Part shown: in pieces, positions 34,223 to 43,384 of the stretch
Numbering within the stretch: position 1 is the first letter of the stretch
How the letters are laid out: each line of letters opens with the position of its first letter
Assembly: GCA_022820485.1 (NCBI GenBank)
Contig: JAJEFJ010000027.1
Span: forward strand, 27,603-91,602
DNA from: Candidatus Latescibacterota bacterium
GTDB taxonomy: Bacteria; Latescibacterota; UBA2968; UBA8231
DNA length: 64,000 nt
Reading direction: 5' to 3'
The notes under the pieces: model-generated
The model's database searches: none
The model's input: the letters and a program-made list of their open reading frames with translations, nothing else
What the model was told of the DNA's origin: nothing
Made by a program: the position numbers and the translations under genes

Positions 34223-36166
34223 TCAAAAAATCGGAATCCGATTGCCGGTCTCCCCGGTGATATAGTCGAAGAGCACCCAGAATCCCGAGACAAAAATGTG
34301 CCCCAAAATAAATCCCAAAAACAAAGGCCGTAGCTGTCTATAGAGCGTCACGCCGCCGTATTTGAGCACCAGCGCCTTCAAGACCCAGCCGATAAAAATG
34401 CTGAACCACGTCCAGATAATCGTCAGCGTCGCGCCGATGGGGAAACCGAGGTAATGCACCGGCCACCAAAGGAAGTGGTGCCGGGCGTACATCAACAACC
34501 CCATGATCGCCGCGCCGATCCCCGCGAACATGAAGCGCGGCCCGATCTCGCCAAAATCGTTTAAAGGGTGCCTCGGATTGGCGATCTTGTAGGCCGAGTC
34601 GCCGTGAACAATCTCGCCGAAGCGATTGTAGAACCACCAGTCCAAATTAATGCCCCCGTACTGATACCCCATCCACACCACCATCCAGATCGAGCCAGCC
34701 AAGCCGACCACAATCGAAAGCATCAGCGCCCAAAACAGCGGCCGTCCTCGCACTTGACCAATATCAGCCAGCTTGAGCCCATTGATCGCCGAGGCCATCA
34801 CCATAGTCCGCAAATCACCCGCCCAGCTAAAGGTCATCCCCAAGCTCACCAGCCCCGACGGACCAATTGCCTCCGTGCCCACCGCGTCGATCACAAACGG
34901 CTGCGCCGTCATCTGTGCCCGCGCAAAACCCAACCCGCCCTCGGCCACAATCCGCGTCAGCCCGTAGAAGATGCAGAAGGCCACGAAGAGGAAAAACAGC
35001 GCGACCCACCAAGGCACGCCTGATAGGATCAGCCAGCCGGTGGCGTACGCGGTGGCCAGAACCAAGACGATGATTGCCGCCCGATACGAGAGGATCTCCT
35101 GCGAATCGTCCAGCCCTCCCTCGTTGTACAGAGCCTTGCGCCAGACCTGCCGCAGATAGCTGCGGCTGTTCCACAGCCCGTAGAGCACCAGCACCAGCAT
35201 GGCCCCCATCCCCTCGTAGGACACCGACATCGAGCCTTCCATAAACAGGTCGCGGCGGCCGGGCAGCGAATAGCCGAGGACGTTCTCGGTGGTGATCTGC
35301 GCTTTGGTCAACAAGTGGAAGAGCCAGATGCTCAACCCCACGTCTAAGCTCAAAAAATACGCCAGCCCCAGCGCGACAAAGTTCACGTTGGTCGTCAGAT
35401 GCAGTGCGTGGTTAAATAGCGAGACGCTATTGCGCAACTGCACTTCCGGGATAAAGGGGAAATAGTGGTTTAAGGCATTGGTGCTGTACAGCAAAAAGGG
35501 CAGCGCGAACCCGATCCACAACAGCGGCCTTTTAAACAGCGGAACGACGATGGACCCGCTCTTGCCTTCTTCGGTCAAGTCGATGGGTAGCTGCAACAGC
35601 GGAAAGGTCAAGCGGTCGTAGTCAACCCACTGGCGGCGGACGATCGACGCGATGGAAATCATCATCAGGTAGATCGCCAGAATGAACGACACCCAAGCCG
35701 CCAGCGGCACCATCCAGTGTTCCCAGGGAATGGGCTGCCCCTTGGGCAAGCCCTCGAAGAAGTACTTGATCGCGTCTGAATCCTGCGGCACCATCCACTC
35801 GCGGACGTAGGGATGCAACAGCTCCGACCAATTGTTCTCGGGCGTGGCATAGTAGTAGATATTGGGCAACATGGCGATCAAGTTGCCCGTAAATCCCCAC
35901 GTGGGAATGGCTGAGCCAATGATCATCATCGCGTAGATGACGATCAACTCGGAGCGGTTAAAGCCCCACGAGCGGCGCAGCAGCTTGAGCGCGGGATTGA
36001 AAAACGCCACCACCAGAAAGAACAGGAAAACCGCTCCGGCGGTGATGTAATCGGAGGACATGCCCGCGGTGGCCATCGCCAGCCGGGCATAGGCGAAAAA
36101 CATGTTGATCGCCAGCGAGAGCAATGCACCCACGGCGAACGAACGATAGGTAAAATTACCGGGCAT
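34223..36166 (-). CDS. DUF6785/DUF6784-type polytopic membrane protein, copy 2
   Basis: A 647-residue paralogue of 25574-27493 with the same order of helices. Shared blocks include NIYYYATPENNWSELLHPYV, QPIPWEHWMVPL, RRQWVDYDRLTFPLLQLP, LGLAYFLSLDVGLSIWLFHLL and VLKYGGVTLYRQLRPLFLG. It begins an operon with the aldose-dehydrogenase-like AKR. A 109-bp gap separates it from the divergent Gfo/Idh/MocA gene at 36276, where a shared regulatory region is likely. Transport is inferred from topology and context only. Confidence 0.8.
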   Translation of the reverse strand: MPGNFTYRSFAVGALLSLAINMFFAYARLAMATAGMSSDYITAGAVFLFFLVVAFFNPALKLLRRSWGFNRSELIVIYAMMIIGSAIPTWGFTGNLIAMLPNIYYYATPENNWSELLHPYVREWMVPQDSDAIKYFFEGLPKGQPIPWEHWMVPLAAWVSFILAIYLMMISIASIVRRQWVDYDRLTFPLLQLPIDLTEEGKSGSIVVPLFKRPLLWIGFALPFLLYSTNALNHYFPFIPEVQLRNSVSLFNHALHLTTNVNFVALGLAYFLSLDVGLSIWLFHLLTKAQITTENVLGYSLPGRRDLFMEGSMSVSYEGMGAMLVLVLYGLWNSRSYLRQVWRKALYNEGGLDDSQEILSYRAAIIVLVLATAYATGWLILSGVPWWVALFFLFVAFCIFYGLTRIVAEGGLGFARAQMTAQPFVIDAVGTEAIGPSGLVSLGMTFSWAGDLRTMVMASAINGLKLADIGQVRGRPLFWALMLSIVVGLAGSIWMVVWMGYQYGGINLDWWFYNRFGEIVHGDSAYKIANPRHPLNDFGEIGPRFMFAGIGAAIMGLLMYARHHFLWWPVHYLGFPIGATLTIIWTWFSIFIGWVLKALVLKYGGVTLYRQLRPLFLGFILGHIFVSGFWVLFDYITGETGNRIPIF

Positions 36167-36275
36167 TAGGGCATCTTAGGACATAATCTATTTCGGCGCA
36201 AACGCACGCCGATTTGTCGCCGACCAAACCGCATTCTATACTTAGCACTCCCTCATTCACACCAAAGGATACCTT

Positions 36276-37328
36276 ATGGCAGCGCTCAAAGTTGGCATCA
36301 TTGGCCTCGGCGGCATCGCCCGCTCCCACTGCGATTCAATCGCCCATCTCGACCAAGTAGAAGTCGTCGCCGTCGCCGATCTATTCGAGGAAAAGCGGCG
36401 CGAGTACATGGACCAGTACCACATCCCCAAGGGCTATTCAACGCACCACGAACTCTTGGAAGATGCCGACGTCGATGCGGTCGCCGTCGTGCTCGGCCAC
36501 CAGTTGCACCACCAGCTCACCATCGACGCCTGCCGCGCCGGAAAACACGTGCTCGTCGAAAAGCCTATGGCCATCAACCTAGAGCAATGCGACGCCATGG
36601 TCGCCGCGGCCGCGGAAAACAACGTCAAGCTGATGATCGGGTTATCGCAGCACTTTTACAGCACCAGCCTCAAGGCCAAGGAAATCCTCGATTCCGGCCA
36701 GCTCGGCCCCGTGATCACGGCTGTCAGCTACATGTCGAAAAACTGGAATTTTGCTGGGCGGCGGCCCCAATACCGCAGCCGCTTCCACGGCGGCGGCATG
36801 TGGTTGACCAACGGCGTTCACGTCGTCGATCGGCTCACGTGGGTGATGGCTTCGCAAGCCGCATCGGTCTCAGCCGCCATTGGCACCCGCGCTCACTATC
36901 AAGCCAGCGACGATTCAGCCACGGCCTTCATCCGCTACAAGAACGGCCTCGCCGGCACGGCCGTAGCCGTGGGGTTCGCCGACGGCGCGCCGAATTTTGA
37001 ATGCCAAGTGATTTGCGCCAACGGCTCGCTGCGCTTCAGCCAGCACGGCGAGAAATACGTCAAAGTAGGCCAGGGCGATACGTGGGAAGACGTCCCGTTT
37101 GAGGACGCGCCGACCGAGATGTACCACGAGTGGAAAAGCTTTGCCGAGGCCATCGCGCTCAACATCGAGCCGCCGACCCACGGCCAATACGGGCGGCACA
37201 TCATGGAAATCCTCTTCGCCGCCGAAGCCTCGTCCCTCACCCGACGCGAGGTCAAAATAGGCCGCAGGCCGCATTGGCAAACCCAGACTTCCGGCTCGCC
37301 CGTGACCACTCAGCACGGCTGGATTTAA
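36276..37328 (+). CDS. Gfo/Idh/MocA family NAD(P)-dependent oxidoreductase
   Basis: A 350-residue protein. GIIGLGGIARSHCDS near the start is the Rossmann dinucleotide motif. HVLVEKPMAINLEQCD carries the EKP motif with the catalytic Lys. GGGMWLTNGVHVVDRLTW is the usual conserved second-domain segment with a His. This family oxidises or isomerises sugars such as inositols and glucose derivatives in the cytoplasm. RBS AAAGGA lies 7 bp before the start. It is divergent from the DUF6785/AKR operon, which suggests one regulated sugar-handling cluster. The substrate cannot be deduced. Confidence 0.92.
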   Translation: MAALKVGIIGLGGIARSHCDSIAHLDQVEVVAVADLFEEKRREYMDQYHIPKGYSTHHELLEDADVDAVAVVLGHQLHHQLTIDACRAGKHVLVEKPMAINLEQCDAMVAAAAENNVKLMIGLSQHFYSTSLKAKEILDSGQLGPVITAVSYMSKNWNFAGRRPQYRSRFHGGGMWLTNGVHVVDRLTWVMASQAASVSAAIGTRAHYQASDDSATAFIRYKNGLAGTAVAVGFADGAPNFECQVICANGSLRFSQHGEKYVKVGQGDTWEDVPFEDAPTEMYHEWKSFAEAIALNIEPPTHGQYGRHIMEILFAAEASSLTRREVKIGRRPHWQTQTSGSPVTTQHGWI

Positions 37329-37380
37329 GAAGCTGTCTGGAGGTATTCGTCTGCAGGCTCAGCGTTGATGGTATGCTTCC

Positions 37381-37420
37381 TGTCATGCTGAGCGAAGCGC
37401 AGCGGAGTCGAAGCATCTCT
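37381..37420. repeat. TGTCATGCTGAGCGAAGC-type repeat unit, copy g
   Basis: TGTCATGCTGAGCGAAGC followed by GGAGTCGAAGCATCTC closely matches half of the hairpin in element a (22922-22950). No terminal inverted repeat is seen here, so it is an isolated core unit. It sits between two convergent genes. Confidence 0.55.
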
Positions 37421-37437
37421 TTTCATCCCAGATGGTT

Positions 37438-38304
37438 CTAATGCGCCAGCGGCACCATATCCCCGGCCTGTGCCACTTCCTCTAGCTCGGGCACGCTCGC
37501 CGCACCGCTGGACACGGTCGAGACCCGCTCGTCGGCCAAGACCCAGCGAAACGCACTCTGCGGCAGCGTTGATTCCTCCTGCTCCAGCCGGGCGATCGTC
37601 GCCCAAGCGCGTTGCTGCTCTTCCTCGCCCTCGAATCTACGCTCCACTGCCGCGCGCTGATCCTTACCGGCGACGTACATACCCCCAGCCAGCACCGTCG
37701 CCAGCACCACGCCCATATCGCTTTGCGCGGCGGCCGGCAAGACTTCCTCGGCCGCTAACTGCACACAGGGATGGTAGTCGTGGTAGCACAGGACCGTATC
37801 AAATTCTCCGGTCGCCGCCAGCCGCGCTAGCAGAGGGATGGCCCGGCCCGTCACGCCGATAAAATCGCACAGCCCCTGCTTTTGCGCGGCGCGCAAACCC
37901 TCCAAAGTCCCGCCCTTTTCCACTATCCGCTCCCAGCCCGCCATGTTCACCTCGTGGATTTGCGCCACCGTCAACTTAGTTAGGCCCAGCAAGGCCAAGC
38001 TGCGCTCCAAACTCTGCAAGACCGAATCGCGCCGGTAATCAAATCCTTCCGGCCTAAACCCTACCTTGGTCGCCAAGTAAAAGGGGCGGCGCTCCCCGGC
38101 CAGGGCCTTGCCCAGCAGTTCTTCGCTCGCCCCGTAGAGCGGTGCTGTATCGATGTAATTGCAGCCCAAATCCAACGCACGCCGCACAATCGCCTGGGCA
38201 TTTTCCTCGGCGCGCTCCGGCTCCTCCTTGCCCCCCAAGTAGGCCCCGCCCAAGCTGACCGCGCTCACCTGCAATTCCGTGCGCCCAAATCGCCGATAGC
38301 GCAT
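37438..38304 (-). CDS. Aldo/keto reductase
   Basis: A 288-residue protein. The start RRFGRTELQVSAVSLGGAYLG is typical of the AKR group annotated aldo/keto reductase or oxidoreductase YajO-like. IDTAPLYGASEELLG gives the Asp and Tyr, ATKVGFRPEG the Lys and QIHEVN the His. The end (FRWVLADERVSTVSSGAASVPELEEV) shows a conserved SSGAAS phosphate-binding loop. It faces the Gfo/Idh/MocA gene across a repeat unit and is followed on the same strand by an XRE-type regulator. Likely NAD(P)H-dependent; substrate unknown. Confidence 0.9.
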   Translation of the reverse strand: MRYRRFGRTELQVSAVSLGGAYLGGKEEPERAEENAQAIVRRALDLGCNYIDTAPLYGASEELLGKALAGERRPFYLATKVGFRPEGFDYRRDSVLQSLERSLALLGLTKLTVAQIHEVNMAGWERIVEKGGTLEGLRAAQKQGLCDFIGVTGRAIPLLARLAATGEFDTVLCYHDYHPCVQLAAEEVLPAAAQSDMGVVLATVLAGGMYVAGKDQRAAVERRFEGEEEQQRAWATIARLEQEESTLPQSAFRWVLADERVSTVSSGAASVPELEEVAQAGDMVPLAH

Positions 38305-38317
38305 AGTTGTTCTCCTT

Positions 38318-38614
38318 TTATCCTACCTCTACGACTTCCTCTCTCCTGACAGTAAGCCGAGTAGTCAGTCCAACTCGTGCGGCCATGTTCACTAGTTTGT
38401 CAATGGTGAATTTGCTGATTCGGCCATTGACGAGCTCACTCACACGCGATCGCGTCACACCAAGCCGTTTGGCCGCCTCTTCCTGAGTGAGTTTCTCTTG
38501 GTCAATGTACGCCTTTATGGCATCCATTAGCAGAGAACGGAGCTTGAGGTTAGCCGCTTCTTCGGGGCTATCCGCAATGGCATCCCAGACGCTCCGGTAG
38601 GTATGAATCTCCAT
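38318..38614 (-). CDS. XRE-family transcriptional regulator, antitoxin-like
   Basis: A 98-residue protein with a helix-turn-helix (KLTQEEAAKRLGVTRSRVSELVNGR, about residues 42-65). Length and the C-terminal strand (LTTRLTVRREE) match HigA-like antitoxins that accompany RelE toxins. No toxin gene is adjacent: upstream are two unknown genes, downstream an aldo/keto reductase. It has a good RBS (GAGGAG). It may be a solitary antitoxin or the regulator of the upstream pair. Confidence 0.8.
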   Translation of the reverse strand: MEIHTYRSVWDAIADSPEEAANLKLRSLLMDAIKAYIDQEKLTQEEAAKRLGVTRSRVSELVNGRISKFTIDKLVNMAARVGLTTRLTVRREEVVEVG

Positions 38615-38650
38615 TGGCTATCTCCTCTATCTTGACTTGGCCTCTCCGTT

Positions 38651-39148
38651 TCATAGCCCAAGCTCCTCACGAACGCGCTTCTGGAGGTCGTTAGGGTTAA
38701 TACGCTCTTGTTTGACCGCCTCCGCCAAGAGTTGCTTGACACGCGCTTTCCCAAGTCGAAGGTACTGAGCCTTTTGTATTGCGGTAAAAATGTGTTGAGC
38801 GACCTTTCCGAGGCGGATGTAATCCAGTCGGCACACATCAACGTGTAATTCGGCCAACTCAAGGACGGGGGTTCGTCCCTTGGTATCTTGCAAAGTTTGA
38901 CCGTCGGAGCGTAGCTCATCGACGGCCAACCAAACAACATCAATTTTATCGACGCGAGTGCCCGCGGCGGCTAGTGTCAGTACGGCCTCGTTGACTTCTA
39001 TCCCCTCCCCGTTGCCGCATCTCCAGAATGACAGCTTGTTGTCTTGCGTTCGCAGGTCCGCGGTCACGGCATCTGCCGGAATCTCGCCCTCCGCCAACTC
39101 ATCTTTTTTCGACCACTTCGCAAGCGAGACCTTACGGGCCAGAAACAC
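38651..39148 (-). CDS. Protein of unknown function, partner of the HEAT-like protein
   Basis: A 165-residue protein with a GTG start at 39148. Notable stretches are LARKVSLAKWSKKDELAEGEI, ADLRTQDNKLSFWRCG and LDYIRLGKVAQHIFTA. I recall similar sequences as conserved hypothetical proteins but know no function. It follows the HEAT-like gene by 3 bp, so the two are co-translated. No signal peptide or membrane segment. The C-terminus is helical and basic. It may be a regulatory or TA-like partner. Confidence 0.6.
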   Translation of the reverse strand: MFLARKVSLAKWSKKDELAEGEIPADAVTADLRTQDNKLSFWRCGNGEGIEVNEAVLTLAAAGTRVDKIDVVWLAVDELRSDGQTLQDTKGRTPVLELAELHVDVCRLDYIRLGKVAQHIFTAIQKAQYLRLGKARVKQLLAEAVKQERINPNDLQKRVREELGL

Positions 39149-39151
39149 AGG

Positions 39152-39583
39152 CTATTCTCCCAAATCGCTTATAACATTCTCGATGTACTCCCGAAGCCAC
39201 GGCTCGGCTTCGCGATGTGCTTTCATAACATCCGCCAAGCTTCGATCACCCCAAGATTCTGCTGCCTGCACCGCGGCATCTCTGATCTCTACATCGTCCA
39301 TATCCAACCCGGCCTTTACGAGTTCGGTACGCCATAAACCCGTCCCTAGAGACATTTGACGTCCCAAGCAACGCAGAACGGATGCCGCAAAACTCGGTTG
39401 CTCAGCGTCCAAGGAAAAAGTCCGAAACCAATCGAGGACGGGTTTGTCTTCCGCGGCTCGCAATGCTTCTCCAATGATCTCCTCGGCTGGATGGAACATT
39501 CCGTCCTCAAGAGAATCGGCTGCAAAGGCCATCCATAGCCTATTTGCGAGTCGTTCTCGCTCTTGATCCTCGACAAAACCCAC
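39152..39583 (-). CDS. HEAT-like helical protein of unknown function
   Basis: A 143-residue protein with a GTG start at 39583 preceded by AGGGG. The last third (VEIRDAAVQAAESWGDRSLADVMKAH) has the helix-pair pattern of a HEAT repeat, which suggests protein binding. It lies 6 bp after the end of the ABC transporter operon, on the same strand, and 3 bp before the unknown partner gene. It could be read through from the transporter operon, but a functional link is not supported by anything I can see. Confidence 0.55.
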   Translation of the reverse strand: MGFVEDQERERLANRLWMAFAADSLEDGMFHPAEEIIGEALRAAEDKPVLDWFRTFSLDAEQPSFAASVLRCLGRQMSLGTGLWRTELVKAGLDMDDVEIRDAAVQAAESWGDRSLADVMKAHREAEPWLREYIENVISDLGE

Positions 39584-39589
39584 GCGCCC

Positions 39590-41320
39590 CTACCCCTCCA
39601 CCGGCTCCAACCCGAGCAGTACCAAAAGCCAAGTGTTGTGCCAGTAGGCGCTGTTGATATAGGGGTTTTCCACCGACGGCCAGTTCTTCCAATAGGTCTG
39701 GTTGTGCGGGATGCGGTGGTACCACTGCACGATGGGGATGGACGGCAGCTCGGCCAGCCAGATTTCCATGGCCTCGCGGAAGAGCGTTTGCAGCGCCGGG
39801 TCGTCGGGCGCGGTCTGTCCCATCTGATCGACCAGCGCGTCAAACTCCGGATTCGACCAGCGCCAGAACCGCTCGGAGTGCGTGCCGGTGGGCCGAACGA
39901 AGCGGCTGTGGTAGAGCCGCAAGGTGAAGTACGGATCGCGCACGCTCGCGCCATTGCCCATCAAGAAAGCCCGCGCCGCACCCTGCGCCATGCGCGAAAA
40001 CGCATCGGGCGTCATGCGAAAGTCAGCGTCAAAACCCGCCCGCTCCAACTGCGCCACCAAGACCGGCGCTAAGTCCGTAAAAATATCGAAAATGTCAATG
40101 ACGATCTTGAGCCGCTCGCCCTCTTTGGTCCAGAAGCCCTCGGCGTCCTTGCTCCACCCCTTGCGCTCCATAATCGCCGCGGCCTTGGCCGGGTCGTGGA
40201 CGCCGATCTCGTACTTTTCCACCAAGTCTTGGATCGTGTCGGTGTATTGGCGGATGGGCGGAAAGTCCGGCAGCGGCAAATGCGATTTGGTCCCAGCCCC
40301 CTGCCAGCCAATGGCCACCAATTGGTCGCGGTCAATGGCGTAGTTGATGGCGCGGCGGATCTGCGGGTCGTTAAACGGCGGCTCCAAATTGTTGAACCCC
40401 AAGCACACCGGCCACCAATCGAGATACCCGAGCGGCAACTCGCGCCCGGTCCACGTAGAGACGTTGGGATTGGCGTCGAGGATCGATTGTATATTCGGCG
40501 GCCGGATGTCGAGGCAGGTGTCCATATCATTGGAGATCAAGTTCTGCACTCGCTTGGTCTCTTCCATGTGCGTCAGGTAGATGATGCGCTCCACCGCCGG
40601 AGGCTGGCGAAAGCCCGTCTTCTGCGCCCACCAGCCTGGGCGCAAATCCCACACTCGCTGCGCCGGCACGGAAATGAAAATCTCGTACGGGCCGCTGGCC
40701 ACCGGCCAGCCCTTTTCTTGGTCGAAGTTGCTGAACGTCTGCGGATCTTGGCCCTCCCAAATGTGCTTGGGCACGATGGGGACGCCGTTGTCAAAATTAT
40801 TGGTGAAGTAGCTGAAGACAAAGCGCGGATTGGGCTTGGTCAGCGCGATTTTAGCCGTGTGATCATCGGTCACCACCGCGCTCTTTACCCACGCCTGCAT
40901 GTCGGTGGAAAAAGACAAATGCGGCGCATTGTCCTTGAGCATGTTGATCGTAAAGACCAAGTCGTGAGCCGTCCACGGCTGCCCATCGCTCCACTCAACC
41001 CCCTTGCGGATGTGGATGGTGACCTCGGTGTAGTCTTCGTTGTACTCGTGCCCAGTGGCGATCCAAGGGATAATGTTGTCGGCTTGCGGACTGTAGGCGT
41101 TGTAGAAGTACAGCGGCTCGTACTGGAAGTTCCAACCCGTCTTGGAAACGCCGGTCAGCAAAAAGGGATTAAACGAGTTGTAGTCCTTGATCTGCCCACT
41201 ACAGTCCTGCAAGCTGGAACAATCCATGACCAAGGTCCGGCTCCGTGGCACATTCTTGTGCCCCTCGTCCCCACAGCTAACCAACAGCACCCCCACCAAG
41301 CACAACAACAGACCCTGCAT
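39590..41320 (-). CDS. Extracellular solute-binding lipoprotein, Opp/Dpp family
   Basis: A 576-residue protein from the ATG at 41320 (RBS CGGAG). A signal with the lipobox LLVSCGDEG gives a lipoprotein. WSDGQPWTAHDLVFTI and DPQIRRAINYAIDRDQLV are the classic SBP_bac_5 signatures. It captures oligopeptides or, in some lineages, oligosaccharides for the ABC importer encoded upstream. The frame extends to 41587 but that part lacks a start signal and overlaps the ATPase gene. It is the last gene of a five-gene B-C-D-F-A operon, 17 bp after the second ATPase. Confidence 0.9.
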   Translation of the reverse strand: MQGLLLCLVGVLLVSCGDEGHKNVPRSRTLVMDCSSLQDCSGQIKDYNSFNPFLLTGVSKTGWNFQYEPLYFYNAYSPQADNIIPWIATGHEYNEDYTEVTIHIRKGVEWSDGQPWTAHDLVFTINMLKDNAPHLSFSTDMQAWVKSAVVTDDHTAKIALTKPNPRFVFSYFTNNFDNGVPIVPKHIWEGQDPQTFSNFDQEKGWPVASGPYEIFISVPAQRVWDLRPGWWAQKTGFRQPPAVERIIYLTHMEETKRVQNLISNDMDTCLDIRPPNIQSILDANPNVSTWTGRELPLGYLDWWPVCLGFNNLEPPFNDPQIRRAINYAIDRDQLVAIGWQGAGTKSHLPLPDFPPIRQYTDTIQDLVEKYEIGVHDPAKAAAIMERKGWSKDAEGFWTKEGERLKIVIDIFDIFTDLAPVLVAQLERAGFDADFRMTPDAFSRMAQGAARAFLMGNGASVRDPYFTLRLYHSRFVRPTGTHSERFWRWSNPEFDALVDQMGQTAPDDPALQTLFREAMEIWLAELPSIPIVQWYHRIPHNQTYWKNWPSVENPYINSAYWHNTWLLVLLGLEPVEG

Positions 41321-41337
41321 CGCATTTCTCCGGAAAA

Positions 41338-42393
41338 TTATTTTTGCGCGTCGGCTGCGGCCGAAAACACTTCGTTTAGATCGCCGCTTTCCAACACCGG
41401 CGACTCCGCGTGCAGAAAACAAGCCACCGCCCGCTCGGCTTCTGGCCGGTAAAACGGCGGCGCGGTCGCACACTGGGCCATAGCTTGGGGACAGCGCAGC
41501 ACATAGCGGCAGCCGGCAGCCGCCTCTTCGGCCTCTATCGCCTCTATATCGACCACTTCCTTTTCTTCCACTGCTTCGTCGATCCACTCGCGTCCCGGCT
41601 CAGGCACCGGAATCGAGTGAATCAGCTCTCGGGTATAAGGGTGCTGCGGATCCTTGATCACCTTCTCGGTGTGGCCGGCTTCGGCCACAGCCCCGTGGAA
41701 CAGGATGACGATATTCTCGCTGACTTGGTACGCGGTCGTCAGATCGTGGGTGATGTAGATGAAGGAGATGCCGAAGTCGCGATACAGTGCGTGCAGGGTG
41801 GAGAGAATGGTCGCGCGGAGCGAGGCGTCCACCATGGACACCGGCTCGTCGGCGATGATCAGCTTGGGCTTGAGCAACAGTGCGCGCGCAATGGTGATGC
41901 GCTGGCGCTGCCCGCCCGAAAGCTGGTGCGGGTAGCGACCCAACGTCTCCTCGGGCCGCAGCCCGACCGTGCGCAGAGCCTCGCGGATCTTATCGTAGGC
42001 CTCGGCCTTGGAGTCGGCCAACCCGAACTTCCGCACCGGCGTCGTCAGGATGTGATCGATCTTGTAGAAGGGATTGTACACCTCAAAGGGATCTTGAAAA
42101 ATTGCCTGCACATCCTTGCGGAATTGCCGCCGCTCCTCCTTTTGTAGGTCGTGGACATCGCGGCCTTGGTAGCGCACCTCGCCGGCACTGGGATTGAGCA
42201 CCCCGAGCAACATGCGGGCGATCGTGGTCTTGCCACTGCCGGACTCGCCGGCAATCGTGGTAAAGGAGGGCCGGTCGGCGTCAATCGACAGGGAAAAATC
42301 GTCAACCGCGACAGTCTCGGTACTGGGGCCGAAGCGCTGGCCGCCGCTGCGGAAAACCTTGCGCAGATGGCGCGCCTCAAGCAGCGGGGGCAT
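41338..42393 (-). CDS. Opp/Dpp-type ABC transporter ATPase (F subunit)
   Basis: A 351-residue protein. GESGSGKTTIARML is Walker A, LSGGQRQRITIARALLL the signature motif and LIIADEPVS Walker B. The C-terminal oligopeptide-transporter extension with its Cys cluster (CRYVLRCPQAM) is present and would bind a zinc or Fe-S centre. It pairs with the D-type ATPase to power the importer. It overlaps the preceding ATPase gene by 17 bp. Confidence 0.93.
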   Translation of the reverse strand: MPPLLEARHLRKVFRSGGQRFGPSTETVAVDDFSLSIDADRPSFTTIAGESGSGKTTIARMLLGVLNPSAGEVRYQGRDVHDLQKEERRQFRKDVQAIFQDPFEVYNPFYKIDHILTTPVRKFGLADSKAEAYDKIREALRTVGLRPEETLGRYPHQLSGGQRQRITIARALLLKPKLIIADEPVSMVDASLRATILSTLHALYRDFGISFIYITHDLTTAYQVSENIVILFHGAVAEAGHTEKVIKDPQHPYTRELIHSIPVPEPGREWIDEAVEEKEVVDIEAIEAEEAAAGCRYVLRCPQAMAQCATAPPFYRPEAERAVACFLHAESPVLESGDLNEVFSAAADAQK

Positions 42394-43384
42394 CGGCGTC
42401 CTCCTCGTGCAACAAACACGACGCTAAATGGTCGGGGGCGACCGTTTTCAAGGCGGGTATGCGCTGGCTACACTGGGGCATGGCCTGGGGGCAGCGCGGG
42501 TGGAAGAGACAGCCCGACGGCGGCTCCAACAACGACAGCCCGACCCCGGGAATGCCCTTGAACTCGCCCTTGGTCTCAAACGAGGGAATGCTGGAAATCA
42601 GAAGCTGGGTATAGGGATGTTGCGGATTGTGAAAAATCTCCTCGACCCGGCCCACCTCGACCAGCTTACCGCCGTACATAATGCCCACGCGCTCGGCGAA
42701 CTGCGCCATCAGACCCATGTCGTGACCCACCAAGAGTACAGTGGCGTTGAGCTGGTGCTGTAGCTGGCGCAAGGTCTGCATGATTTGCCGCTGCACCACC
42801 ACGTCGAGCGCAGAAGTCGGCTCGTCGGCCAAGATGAGCTGCGGGTTGAGCGAGATGGCCTGGGCAATGCAGGCCCGCTGCTTCATGCCGCCGCTTAATT
42901 CGTGAGGATAGAGACGGGCCACTTCCGGCTTTAGCCCGACCCTGCCTAACAGTTCGATCGCGCGTTCCATTTGCTCAGCCTTGGGCGGAGCTTGCTCTTC
43001 GACCGCGTGCTCGCGCATAGTCAACATAAGTTGATCCCCGATCCTCATCACCGGATTGAGCGAGTTCATCGCGCCTTGCGGCACCATCGCGACCCGCTTG
43101 AGCCGGGCCTGCCGCACCTGCTCGCGGTTGAGTTGGATCAGGTCAGTGCCGTCGTCTAAGGTCGCCCTGCCACCGGCGATCAGGCCCGGCGTCTTAATCA
43201 TCCGCAACAGCGCCAAAATCAACGTGGTCTTGCCGCTGCCGGATTCGCCGACGAGACCAAAGCGCTCGCCTTTGTACAGGGTCAGATCGACCTTGTTGAC
43301 GGCGCGGGCAATGCCGCGCCGGGTCTCGAAGTGGACCTCCAAGCCGCGAATGTCCAGCAGGACCTCTTTGTCGGCCTTGCTCAT
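42377..43384 (-). CDS. Opp/Dpp-type ABC transporter ATPase (D subunit)
   Basis: A 335-residue protein from the ATG at 43384, which overlaps the permease stop by 4 bp (ATGA). The longer frame to 43780 lies inside the permease gene and is rejected. Walker A GESGSGKTTLILAL, signature LSGGMKQRACIAQAI and Walker B LILADEPTSALDV are visible. The C-terminal CLFHPRCPQAM Cys cluster matches OppD/DppD. It acts with the F subunit. Confidence 0.93.
   Translation of the reverse strand: MSKADKEVLLDIRGLEVHFETRRGIARAVNKVDLTLYKGERFGLVGESGSGKTTLILALLRMIKTPGLIAGGRATLDDGTDLIQLNREQVRQARLKRVAMVPQGAMNSLNPVMRIGDQLMLTMREHAVEEQAPPKAEQMERAIELLGRVGLKPEVARLYPHELSGGMKQRACIAQAISLNPQLILADEPTSALDVVVQRQIMQTLRQLQHQLNATVLLVGHDMGLMAQFAERVGIMYGGKLVEVGRVEEIFHNPQHPYTQLLISSIPSFETKGEFKGIPGVGLSLLEPPSGCLFHPRCPQAMPQCSQRIPALKTVAPDHLASCLLHEEDADAPAA

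Noticed and set aside
40196..41452. Plus-strand frame of 418 codons
   Set aside because: Antisense to the solute-binding protein gene.
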